A DNA stretch of 8,845 nt. It comes from an uncultured Collinsella sp. Lineage in GTDB: Bacteria; Actinomycetota; Coriobacteriia; Coriobacteriales; Coriobacteriaceae. The notes under the pieces were generated by a model that had not been told where the DNA came from, made no database searches, and saw nothing but the letters and a program-made list of their open reading frames with translations. This document shows, one piece after another, positions 1 through 5,553 of this stretch (positions are counted from its first letter, which is position 1; every line of letters begins with the position of its first letter). The stretch covers positions 1 to 8,845 of the forward strand of contig CAAENW010000259.1 in NCBI GenBank assembly GCA_900757265.1, given 5' to 3'. A program made the translations under genes and the position numbers.

Positions 1-6
1 CCGCAT
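1..6 (-). CDS. Start of a leftward gene cut by the window edge
   Basis: Only the ATG (complement of 4-6) and one Arg codon lie inside the window. The start is inferred from signals upstream of it: an AAAGGAG Shine-Dalgarno (complement of 16-22) nine bases before the ATG, and a near-consensus promoter at 37-65 whose expected transcript would begin about 24 bases before the ATG. The terminator at 129-160 separates it from the gene to its right, so it probably has its own transcript. The product cannot be named. Confidence 0.55.
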
Positions 7-36
7 ATTGATAAACTCCTTTGCTTGGATTTTTAT

Positions 37-65
37 AGTATAGCATATCAAATTCCCAAAAGCAA
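37..65 (-). promoter_or_regulatory. Sigma-70-type promoter for the gene at the left edge
   Basis: Read on the minus strand, TTGCTT (complement of 60-65) and TATACT (complement of 37-42) are separated by exactly 17 bases, and TGC directly before TATACT makes an extended -10. The region is AT-rich and lies between the upstream gene's terminator and a Shine-Dalgarno/ATG pair. Confidence 0.7.
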
Positions 66-128
66 CCCTGTTAAGATAAATTTTTTCTGTCACTGCACCA
101 AGACGTGCGACCTATATAACATATCGAC

Positions 129-160
129 AAAAAAGACTGCCGGCGCGGGGCGGCGCCGAC
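129..160 (-). terminator. Intrinsic terminator of the 96-residue protein gene
   Basis: On the minus strand GTCGGCGC (153-160) pairs with GCGCCGGC (139-146) over 8 bp, including one G-U pair, with a 6-base loop. After three bases a run of six T follows (complement of 129-134). It lies about 30 bases past the stop codon at 190. Confidence 0.8.
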
Positions 161-189
161 GGTTGCGAGAGAATATCGATTGTTGGCTG

Positions 190-480
190 TTAAGCAGCGA
201 CGGCCTCGTAGACCGTGGCGCCCGAGAAGCTGTCGTGCAGGCTCTTGCCGCAGATCCAAGGCAGCTCGACGACCTCGCAGACCGTATTGACCAGCTCGGA
301 GCAGTCAGTAAAATGGCCCTTATCGTTGAGGGCCTCGCAATCCTGAACACGCCAATAGCCATCGGTGTGCGTAATGTAGTACTCGTGATCGTTGATCGAC
401 ACGAAAGCGCGCGTCTTGGAACGCAACAGCTTCAGAAATCCTTCGAAGTCGGTCTCGACGACATCTCCAGCCTGGAACAT
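190..480 (-). CDS. Conserved-looking small protein of unknown function (96 aa)
   Basis: I do not recognise this protein. The reading frame is supported by a textbook AGGAGG Shine-Dalgarno seven bases before the ATG (complement of 478-480) and by an intrinsic terminator after the TAA stop, so it is very likely translated as a single-gene unit. The product is soluble and acidic, with no signal peptide or membrane span. It has four cysteines (Cys48, 60, 68, 77), spaced too widely for a standard zinc knuckle, and an aromatic stretch EYYITHTDGYW at about residues 33-43 that looks like beta-strands. The 293-base spacer upstream contains two inverted repeats that could be operators. Its neighbours give no hint of function. 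An opposite-strand frame over the same bases lacks comparable start signals. Confidence 0.8.
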   Translation of the reverse strand: MFQAGDVVETDFEGFLKLLRSKTRAFVSINDHEYYITHTDGYWRVQDCEALNDKGHFTDCSELVNTVCEVVELPWICGKSLHDSFSGATVYEAVAA

Positions 481-516
481 GATGTTACCTCCTGGCCCGG
501 CGCCACCATGGCGCGT

Positions 517-554
517 TGATAAACGTTGGTACTCCTTTAGTAAAACCTTTATCA
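517..554. repeat. 7-bp inverted repeat upstream of the 96-residue protein gene
   Basis: TGATAAA (517-523) and TTTATCA (548-554) are perfect inverted copies 24 bases apart. The left copy continues as GATAAACGTT (518-527), which resembles half of the palindrome at 607-622. It lies in the expected promoter or leader region of the leftward gene and could be a regulator site. No function is proven. Confidence 0.35.
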
Positions 555-606
555 GGGCTTATGCGCGCATCATTTAGGCAAATGGTAAAAACCGCAGGGT
601 AGACGG

Positions 607-622
607 GATAAAACGTTTAATC
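607..622. promoter_or_regulatory. Possible LacI-type operator between divergent genes
   Basis: The 16 bases GATAAAACGTTTAATC form a palindrome that is perfect except for one symmetric base pair, centred on AAACGTTT. A CpG at the centre of such a palindrome is typical of LacI/GalR-family operators. It lies between the leftward 96-residue gene and the rightward nitroreductase gene, upstream of both. Assignment to any particular regulator, including the LacI protein at 7714-8826, is inference. Confidence 0.4.
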
Positions 623-633
623 ATCCCACCGGT

Positions 634-662
634 TTGTCACATTCTGAAGGTACTTTTATGCA
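634..662 (+). promoter_or_regulatory. Possible promoter of the nitroreductase gene
   Basis: TTGTCA (634-639) matches the -35 consensus at five of six bases and is followed, after 17 bases, by TATGCA (657-662), a weak -10. The transcript would begin about 100 bases before the ATG at 774. It lies just downstream of the palindrome at 607-622. The weak -10 keeps confidence low. Confidence 0.35.
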
Positions 663-773
663 AACCTACTTTTCCAATTGGAATCTACCCTTTTGGCCGG
701 GCAATTGACCGTCTATCGTTTGAGCCCGACGGGTATGAACGGGGCATCTGCAACGCCACCGCAAGGAGACACC

Positions 774-1295
774 ATGGAGACTATCGAAGCACTCATCCAC
801 CGCCGCAGCTGCCGCAAATACAGCGATCGTCCCGTCGAGGCCGAAAAGCTTGCACGCATTATCGAAGCCGGCCAATATGCACCGAGCGGCATGGGCCGCC
901 AACCGGTGACGTTTGTCGCCGTCACCGACCCCGCGACCGTCGAGCGTCTCTCACGGCTCAACGCCCAGGTCATGGGCAGCAACGGCGACCCCTTCTATGG
1001 CGCCAAGACCGTTGTGGTGGTGCTGGTCGACCGCAGCGTGCCCACGCATCTGGAAGACGGCTCGCTTGCCATGGGCAACTTGCTCAACGCCGCCTATGCA
1101 CTGGGTGTCGATTCGTGCTGGATTCACCGCGCGCATGAGGTCTTTGACTCGCCCGAGGGCCTGGAGCTGCTGGCCAGCTGGAGCCTGCCCGCCGACGGCA
1201 GCCTGCGCGGTGTCGGTCACTGCATTCTGGGCTATGCCGAGGACACGCTACCCGAGCCCAAACCCCGCCGCGACAACGTCGTCTACGTAAGGTAA
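774..1295 (+). CDS. Nitroreductase family protein (FMN-dependent oxidoreductase)
   Basis: The 173-residue product belongs to the nitroreductase fold family: flavoproteins that usually bind FMN as a dimer and pass electrons from NAD(P)H to nitro compounds, quinones or other acceptors. Family signatures visible are the N-terminal HRRSCRKY (residues 9-16; the basic residues normally hold the FMN phosphate), APSGMGRQP (36-44) facing the flavin, the helix GSLAMGNLLNAAYALGVDSCW (about 96-116), and GHCILGY near the C-terminus (148-154). The length fits the short members of the family. I chose the ATG at 774 because AAGGAG sits five bases before it; the frame is open further upstream but has no ribosome site there. 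The real substrate cannot be told from the sequence. It appears to be a single-gene unit. Confidence 0.9.
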   Translation: METIEALIHRRSCRKYSDRPVEAEKLARIIEAGQYAPSGMGRQPVTFVAVTDPATVERLSRLNAQVMGSNGDPFYGAKTVVVVLVDRSVPTHLEDGSLAMGNLLNAAYALGVDSCWIHRAHEVFDSPEGLELLASWSLPADGSLRGVGHCILGYAEDTLPEPKPRRDNVVYVR

Positions 1296-1310
1296 CCCAA
1301 GAGCGTCATA

Positions 1311-1349
1311 GGGGTAGCTAATTTGGGACGAGGCTATTTTAGCCACCCC
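1311..1349. terminator. Hairpin between two convergent genes, possible bidirectional terminator
   Basis: GGGGTAGCTAA (1311-1321) and TTAGCCACCCC (1339-1349) can pair over 11 bp. The single odd pair is A-C in rightward RNA but a permitted G-U in leftward RNA, so the stem is better in the direction of the membrane protein gene. It sits between the nitroreductase stop (1295) and the membrane protein stop (1359). There is no clear T-run after either arm, so this is a weaker terminator candidate than those at 129-160 and 5495-5530. Confidence 0.45.
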
Positions 1350-1358
1350 ACTCGCAAC

Positions 1359-1934
1359 TTATCTTGCCGATGGAGTTGTCGTCGTTTCGTTCGTCTGGGT
1401 CGTTTCGGCGTCGTCGTCTTGCTCGTCCTCGTCCTTTTGAGCATCGGCGATGGTGGTGGTGGCCGCAACGATTCCGCGCTGGGGCGCGACGCCCGTCTGG
1501 GTCTGAGCGCCCTCGACAACTTCTGTGCCTGCATGCGCGAGCTCGGGCGATTTAAACATTGCGTCCAAGTTGGCGCCGCCGCCGGCGTAGCCAAGCGCAG
1601 CAAGTGCGATGACGATCGCTGCAACGACAGCCACGATCGGCACGTAGCGATGCCAGCCGGCGGGATTGAGCCCGCTGCGGCGAGCCGCCCCGCGGCTGAT
1701 GTAACCAAGCGTGCCGTCGTGCTTGATTTTTGAGCCCACCACGCGTTTGCGGCCCCACAGTGAGGACTCTGCCTGCATTGCCAAGCGGGCGCTTGCCGAA
1801 GGATAGCCGTATTTAGTGCGCTTGAACGAACCATCAAACCCCGAGGCGTGTTTACCCCACGTCACCGATGTTGTGCGTCGGTTGACCGGCGCGGCGCTCC
1901 GCCTTCTGCGGCTCGGTTTTGAAGTCTCAGCCAT
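1359..1934 (-). CDS. Single-span membrane protein of unknown function (191 aa)
   Basis: I do not recognise a named family. The chain has three parts. Residues 1-97 are strongly basic (RRRR at 9-12, many Arg, Lys and Ser) and probably cytoplasmic. YVPIVAVVAAIVIALAALGY, about 97-116, is a single hydrophobic span. The tail from about 120 is Gly/Ala-rich, then acidic (KDEDEQDDD, 167-175), then Thr-rich (TTQTNETTTTPSAR). By the positive-inside rule the acidic, Thr-rich tail should face outward, a low-complexity composition suited to the cell wall layer. I chose ATG 1934: the frame is open to a GTG at 1988, but that codon lies upstream of the likely -10 (1979-1984) and has no Shine-Dalgarno. The ATG has a GAGGG just before it, rather close. 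Confidence 0.75.
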   Translation of the reverse strand: MAETSKPSRRRRSAAPVNRRTTSVTWGKHASGFDGSFKRTKYGYPSASARLAMQAESSLWGRKRVVGSKIKHDGTLGYISRGAARRSGLNPAGWHRYVPIVAVVAAIVIALAALGYAGGGANLDAMFKSPELAHAGTEVVEGAQTQTGVAPQRGIVAATTTIADAQKDEDEQDDDAETTQTNETTTTPSAR

Positions 1935-1978
1935 ATGCCCTCGCACGCCGTAACCAAATCGAAACAATAACGCTTTGG

Positions 1979-2007
1979 ACTGTAGCACACGCGTCGCGCG
2001 CGGTCAC
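1979..2007 (-). promoter_or_regulatory. Promoter of the single-span membrane protein gene
   Basis: On the minus strand GTGACC (complement of 2002-2007) and TACAGT (complement of 1979-1984) are 17 bases apart, and TGC precedes TACAGT as an extended -10. The predicted transcript starts near 1972, giving a leader of about 38 bases to the ATG at 1934. It lies directly after the stop codon of the upstream regulator gene (2019-2021), so the membrane protein gene can be transcribed independently. Confidence 0.55.
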
Positions 2008-2018
2008 GGGCGCCTCGC

Positions 2019-3236
2019 TCAACGGTCATCGTCCTTCAGCAAGCGCCACAGCGTTGTACGGCTTATGCCCAGCACCTCCGCCGCACGGGTTCGGTTGCCG
2101 TGTAGATGATCTACAACCAGGTGCGCGATATCTCGCTCGGTATCGGCCAGCGGTCGCAGGATATACAGGTCACTTTCGAGTGTCGGGGCACCAAAGGTTG
2201 CGGTCTTAATCACGTCCTCTTGGGCGAGCACTTCCTCCGCCCCAGCGCGGTCCACCGCGCCCGCCCCCACCAATATATACAGTCGTTCCGAGACCTCGCG
2301 GAGCTGCAGATAATTGCGCGGCCAGCGGTAAGCATCGAGCGTCTTCGTCGCCGCGGCAGACAGCGTGGGCGCTGCTGTCCCAAATGCATCAGCGAGATAT
2401 TCCAAATAGCACGCGACCTTCGTCGACGCGGCTCCCTGCTCGGCGATTGCCGGCGCCACGCTCACCGCACAGGCGAAGCGCTCGGTCACAAAAGCAGCCT
2501 GATCGCTTTCGCTGCCGCCCGGCATGTCATTCGCCGTCAGCACCACATGGCAGCGCGTCGCCAACGCGGTGTCGGCCATCGTGGAAACGAGCTCGCGGAG
2601 GCGCTGGGGGCCAACCGCGTTCCAGCCCTCAATGCAAAGGGTCAGCCCCGTTTGGAACAACGGCGATTCGGCGCTTTTGAGCACGTGGCGCCAACCGCGC
2701 TCGGTGAGCTCATCGAGCGCAACGGCAACAAAGGGTTGATCGGCAAAAGGACCGTCCAGATAAAGGCGCTTGGCAATCTCGACCTGACCCGCTCCCAGCT
2801 CGCCCTCAAGCATAAGGGGCACACCGCGCGCGTAGCTCTCGGCGACCGGCGCAGCTACCGAGGCCGCCCCCTCAACGATGCCGTACGCGCTCGATTCGTA
2901 GCGGGCCTCAACTTCGTCGGCGTTGAGCCACTCGATGCCCGCATGCGCCGCGGCGCCGCGCACTGCGCGGACCACGACGACCCAAAGGCCCCCGCCTTCT
3001 TTGTCGGTGGGGCGAACGGTCAGGCTCAGGCGCGTACCCGCACGCCCCATAACCAGACGCGCGCCGTCTCCTATACGGTCGAGGCGCTCAGCGACAAAAG
3101 CCGCCACATCCCGCTCAAGCGCCGCGTCATTCATGGTCGAAATCGCGACGTCCCCACGCGCATCGATTGCCAATGCCGAGGCCCCGGCAGCAGCCAGGGC
3201 CTCGGTCAAGATGTTCAGCTTGGCATCGCTATCCAT
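2019..3236 (-). CDS. Fis-tailed regulator with degenerate AAA+ (NtrC/PrpR-like) domain
   Basis: The 405-residue product has the layout of a sigma-54 activator: an N-terminal sensory part (about 1-125, possibly PAS-like), a central AAA+-like region (about 128-345) and a C-terminal Fis-type helix-turn-helix (about 366-402, with NRTRAAEVLGISRTTLWRLL). The HTH is intact, so DNA binding is expected. The ATPase is not. The Walker A equivalent is GELGAGQV (145-152), with Gln151 in place of the essential Lys. The Walker B equivalent, GLTLCIEGW (197-205), lacks the Asp-Glu pair. No GAFTGA loop, the contact to sigma-54, is visible. WPRNYLQLREV (305-315) keeps a trace of the WPGNVREL motif. It therefore probably acts as a sigma-54-independent repressor or activator. 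The ATG at 3236 has AGGGG six bases upstream; an extension to 3437 lacks such a site. Confidence 0.85.
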   Translation of the reverse strand: MDSDAKLNILTEALAAAGASALAIDARGDVAISTMNDAALERDVAAFVAERLDRIGDGARLVMGRAGTRLSLTVRPTDKEGGGLWVVVVRAVRGAAAHAGIEWLNADEVEARYESSAYGIVEGAASVAAPVAESYARGVPLMLEGELGAGQVEIAKRLYLDGPFADQPFVAVALDELTERGWRHVLKSAESPLFQTGLTLCIEGWNAVGPQRLRELVSTMADTALATRCHVVLTANDMPGGSESDQAAFVTERFACAVSVAPAIAEQGAASTKVACYLEYLADAFGTAAPTLSAAATKTLDAYRWPRNYLQLREVSERLYILVGAGAVDRAGAEEVLAQEDVIKTATFGAPTLESDLYILRPLADTERDIAHLVVDHLHGNRTRAAEVLGISRTTLWRLLKDDDR

Positions 3237-3321
3237 GATTTGCCCCTGTCCGCGGCGACGTGCAACCGCCGACGGTCGCACGACCGAGTGTTTCAAAATT
3301 GAACGATATTGCTCACCAAAC

Positions 3322-3327
3322 ACTATA
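3322..3327 (-). promoter_or_regulatory. Possible -10 element for the degenerate AAA+ regulator gene
   Basis: TATAGT (complement of 3322-3327) is a good -10 hexamer about 86 bases before the ATG at 3236, but the bases 17 upstream do not form a recognisable -35. It is just downstream, in the leftward direction, of the hairpin-rich block 3362-3464, so a folded leader or operator could influence it. Confidence 0.35.
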
Positions 3328-3361
3328 GGGCAGAAAGCGCCGTCCTGCGAGTATAGGTGTT

Positions 3362-3387
3362 GCCCCGCATCGCCATCCTGGCGGGGC
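3362..3387. repeat. GC-rich hairpin in the spacer before the AAA+-like regulator gene
   Basis: GCCCCGC (3362-3368) and GCGGGGC (3381-3387) are perfect 7-bp inverted copies around a 12-base loop. No T-run follows in the leftward direction, so it does not look like a simple intrinsic terminator. It overlaps the first two bases of the larger inverted repeat at 3386-3450. Confidence 0.55.
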
Positions 3388-3450
3388 GATAAGAGCTCTT
3401 CGGGACTTATAAACCTGCGGACAAGCCATACCCGCAAGAGCTCCTATCGC
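3386..3450. repeat. Long inverted repeat in the spacer between transporter and regulator genes
   Basis: GCGATAAGAGCTCTTCGGG (3386-3404) is the reverse complement of CCCGCAAGAGCTCCTATCGC (3431-3450) apart from one substitution and a one-base bulge, giving about 19 pairs. The substitution becomes a G-U pair in leftward RNA, the direction of both flanking genes. The 26-base loop contains the left arm of another inverted repeat, AAACCTGCGG (3411-3420), whose partner CCGCAGGCTT (3455-3464) lies outside, so the two pairings are interleaved. Each arm also contains GAGCTC, and the left arm has the 10-bp palindrome AAGAGCTCTT. It may be folded RNA or a pair of regulator sites. Confidence 0.6.
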
Positions 3451-3470
3451 TCCACCGCAGGCTTGCGCTC

Positions 3471-3491
3471 ACCAGCAACCAGCAACCAGCA
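3471..3491. repeat. Three tandem copies of a 7-bp unit
   Basis: ACCAGCA occurs three times without gaps at 3471-3477, 3478-3484 and 3485-3491, shortly after the stop codon of the transporter gene. It is non-coding. Such a short array may simply be replication slippage. Confidence 0.7.
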
Positions 3492-3509
3492 CGCGAATAA
3501 GCTACTTCT

Positions 3510-4544
3510 CTACCAGATTCCCAGCACGTGCTGCATTCCCAAACTCATGCACGCAATGCCAATCCAGCAGCAAAAGCCCAGCGCGATGGGCTTGCCGCCC
3601 TTTTTGACCAGCTCGACGATATCGGTATTAAAGCCAATAGCCGCCATGGCCATCACGATAAAGAACTTCGACAGCTCCTTGATGGGCGCCGTGATGGACA
3701 CGGGAAACTGAAGCACCGTGGTGATCACGCTCGCCAGCACAAAGAACAGCACAAACATGGGAAACGCGCGTTTAAGCGAGAACGTGCTTTTGGCGTCGCC
3801 GCCGGCCTTGCGCGCCAGATGCATCTGCCAGCATGCGAGGACCAACGTGATGGGAATAATGGCCAGCGTCCTGGTGAGCTTGACCACCGTGGCGCTCTCG
3901 AGCACATTGGCGCCGGGATGCATGCTGTCCCAAGCGCTCGCCGCAGCCGTTACGGACGAGGTGTCGTTGATGGCGGTACCGGCAAACAGGCCAAAGCCCT
4001 CATTGGTCAGCCCGAGCATGCCGCCGAGCGTCGGGAACACGAGCGCCGCGATAACGTTAAACAGGAAGATGACCGAAATAGCCTGGGCAATCTCGCGATC
4101 GTCGGCATCGATGACGGGTGCGGTTGCGGCGATGGCAGAACCGCCGCAAATTGACGAACCCACACCCACAAGCGTCGCGATCTTGCTCGGCACGTTCATA
4201 ACGCGGCAGAGCACAAAGGCGATGACAAGCGAGGTCGAGATCGTCGCCACGATAATCGGCAGCGACTGGGCGCCCTTGGACAGAATCTGGGAGAGGTTCA
4301 TGCCAAAGCCAAGCAGGATAACCGCGTACTGCAAGACTTTTTTGGACGTATAGGTAACGCCGGCGGCGAGCTGTTCGCGATGATTCTTGGGAAAGACGAG
4401 CGCCAGAACCATGCCGAAGAGGATGGCGAATACCGGCCCACCGACCACCTCAATCTGTTTGCCGAGCAGCGTTGCGGGGATAGCGATGATCAGGCAGAAC
4501 AAGACGCCCTTCCAGCGCTCGCGTACGATATTCGCCAGTTGCAT
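3510..4544 (-). CDS. UPF0324/YeiH-family membrane transporter, putative sulfate exporter family
   Basis: The 344-residue product is an integral inner-membrane protein of the YeiH/UPF0324 family, often annotated as putative sulfate exporters; the true substrate of most members is not established. About nine or ten hydrophobic spans are visible, for example near 13-28, 36-51, 70-86, 95-113, 155-172, 225-240, 261-277 and 292-305. Family-type motifs are GVGSSICGGSAIAATAPVI (127-145) and GLFAGTAINDTSSVTAAA (185-202), the conserved polar stretches likely to form the transport path. Length is normal for the family and the gene looks intact. The ATG at 4544 is preceded by AGAAGGA about seven bases upstream. 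It is divergent from a GntR/FCD regulator, which suggests that a small-molecule signal controls it. Confidence 0.88.
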   Translation of the reverse strand: MQLANIVRERWKGVLFCLIIAIPATLLGKQIEVVGGPVFAILFGMVLALVFPKNHREQLAAGVTYTSKKVLQYAVILLGFGMNLSQILSKGAQSLPIIVATISTSLVIAFVLCRVMNVPSKIATLVGVGSSICGGSAIAATAPVIDADDREIAQAISVIFLFNVIAALVFPTLGGMLGLTNEGFGLFAGTAINDTSSVTAAASAWDSMHPGANVLESATVVKLTRTLAIIPITLVLACWQMHLARKAGGDAKSTFSLKRAFPMFVLFFVLASVITTVLQFPVSITAPIKELSKFFIVMAMAAIGFNTDIVELVKKGGKPIALGFCCWIGIACMSLGMQHVLGIW

Positions 4545-4707
4545 ATGGGATTCCTTCTTTCTATTTCACGTTTGCGACGGCTTATGATACGGCAACATTG
4601 GGCATAGCCTTGCGCAAATTCAGACTAAGATGCCGCAATAGTTCTCGGGCGACAGCCGAATTACCCTCCGCGGAGAGCTGATTCGCGGCATAATTAACAA
4701 CTGACAT
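4545..4707. promoter_or_regulatory. Divergent promoter region between transporter and GntR regulator
   Basis: This 163-base spacer must carry the promoters of both neighbours and probably the GntR operator. Visible elements are CATAAT (4689-4694), a good -10 for the rightward gene but without a clear -35, and two short perfect palindromes: TTGCGCAA (4610-4617) and CTCCGCGGAG (4666-4675). Either could be an operator for a dimeric regulator. I see no convincing -35/-10 pair for the leftward transporter gene. Confidence 0.4.
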
Positions 4708-5439
4708 ATGAGTTTGATAGAACAGTTGCGAGGCGCTATGGAAGAATCGATGCACGTCGGCGAGCAGGAAACGAGCCTACAGGACCAGTCCTACCACACC
4801 ATTCGACGCAAAATCGTCTACCTGGACTATAAGCCGGGCGAAAAGCTGGGCGTCAAGCAGCTTTGCGATGACCTGGACATGGGTCGCACGCCCGTGCGCG
4901 AGGCTTTGGTTCGCTTGGCGCAGGAAGGCCTGGTGCGCACCGTGCCCCAGAGCGGCACCTACGTCTCACCCATCAACCTCACCCTTGCCGAGAGTGCCTG
5001 TTACATCCGCGAGCATCTGGAAAAGCAGGTGATCGTGGAGTGCTGTGCGCGCGCCACGTCGGCCGGCATCGAGCAGCTCGACCGCGCCATCGCGCTGCAG
5101 GAAAAGGCCATGGCCGAAGAGGATCGCATCAGCTTCTTTTTGAGCGACAACCTCATGCATCACATGATTTTTAGCATCGCATGCCGCAGCACTGTGTGGT
5201 CGTGGCTCGAGGAGACCAATGCCGACCTGGAGCGCTTCCGCTGGCTGCGCGCCGCCACGCAGGTTCTCGACAATCAGGACATCGTGAACGAGCACAAGCA
5301 GATTCGCCGCGCTATCGCCGGTCGCGACCCCATCGAAGCGAGCTTTTTGGTCAGCAAGCACCTGCATATGATGTTCCGCAACCAGACCGAGGTCCTGGAC
5401 CAATATCCCAAGTACTTCGAGACCAGCAAGCTCCGCTAA
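4708..5439 (+). CDS. GntR-family regulator, FadR subfamily (FCD ligand domain)
   Basis: The 243-residue product has an N-terminal winged helix-turn-helix (about 27-90), with the hallmark MGRTPVREALVRLAQEGLV (58-76) and SGTYVSP (82-88). A helical FCD ligand domain follows (about 95-225). Its metal-site pattern is present: Asp147, His151, His196 and His218, the D-x3-H, then two His 22 residues apart seen in metal-binding FCD proteins, which bind small carboxylates or similar metabolites. It should act as a dimeric, usually repressing, DNA-binding protein for the divergent transporter gene. The start is uncertain: ATG 4708 has no Shine-Dalgarno and lies about seven bases after the predicted transcript start, while ATG 4738 (residue 11) follows a GAGG. 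Both keep all domains. The stop codon overlaps the inverted repeat at 5438-5483. Confidence 0.88.
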   Translation: MSLIEQLRGAMEESMHVGEQETSLQDQSYHTIRRKIVYLDYKPGEKLGVKQLCDDLDMGRTPVREALVRLAQEGLVRTVPQSGTYVSPINLTLAESACYIREHLEKQVIVECCARATSAGIEQLDRAIALQEKAMAEEDRISFFLSDNLMHHMIFSIACRSTVWSWLEETNADLERFRWLRAATQVLDNQDIVNEHKQIRRAIAGRDPIEASFLVSKHLHMMFRNQTEVLDQYPKYFETSKLR

Positions 5440-5483
5440 CCTGCCAAAAAGGGACAGGTTTATTTTGGCAGGTTTTATCTGGG
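5438..5483 (+). repeat. 46-bp repeat, left copy (hairpin with GGGACAGG loop), possible terminator
   Basis: This copy contains perfect 12-bp inverted arms, AACCTGCCAAAA (5438-5449) and TTTTGGCAGGTT (5463-5474), around the 13-base loop AGGGACAGGTTTA. The whole 46 bases recur in opposite orientation at 7619-7664 with one substitution. It begins inside the TAA stop of the GntR gene and the stem is followed by TTAT, so it may end that transcript. The core unit GGCAGGTT/GGGACAGGTT recurs within the element. It looks like a dispersed REP- or MITE-like repeat rather than a gene-specific terminator. Confidence 0.8.
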
Positions 5484-5490
5484 CAAATGC

Positions 5491-5531
5491 AGAAAAGGCC
5501 CGGCTCCGTCTTGATGCGGAGCCGGGCCTTA
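5491..5531 (-). terminator. Intrinsic terminator of glmS
   Basis: AAGGCCCGGCTCCG (5495-5508) and CGGAGCCGGGCCTT (5517-5530) form a perfect 14-bp GC-rich stem with an 8-base loop. Read leftward, the stem runs into TTTTCT, a short U-run, about 25 bases after the glmS stop. Rightward there is no T-run, so it belongs mainly to glmS, though it could also block readthrough from the GntR gene. Confidence 0.85.
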
Positions 5532-5553
5532 GTCGCTAGAACGGCGGAACCAA

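Noticed and set aside
1935..1988. GTG start at 1988 for the membrane protein
   Set aside because: The codon lies upstream of the likely -10 box (1979-1984) and has no Shine-Dalgarno, so it would not be in the transcript from that promoter.
2106..3302. Rightward 398-codon open frame over the degenerate AAA+ regulator
   Set aside because: It is antisense to a gene with a recognisable Fis-type HTH and a good ribosome site; the antisense product shows no family motif and has no Shine-Dalgarno.
3237..3437. 67-residue N-terminal extension of the degenerate AAA+ regulator
   Set aside because: The ATG at 3236 has AGGGG six bases upstream, while the extended frame crosses the inverted-repeat block and a possible -10 and reads like non-coding sequence.
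3471..3491. CRISPR-like or functional tandem array (ACCAGCA three times)
   Set aside because: Units are 7 bases with no spacers and only three copies; slippage explains it.
3528..4353. Rightward open frames over the transporter gene
   Set aside because: Shadows of the YeiH-family gene, which has clear membrane spans and family motifs on the other strand.
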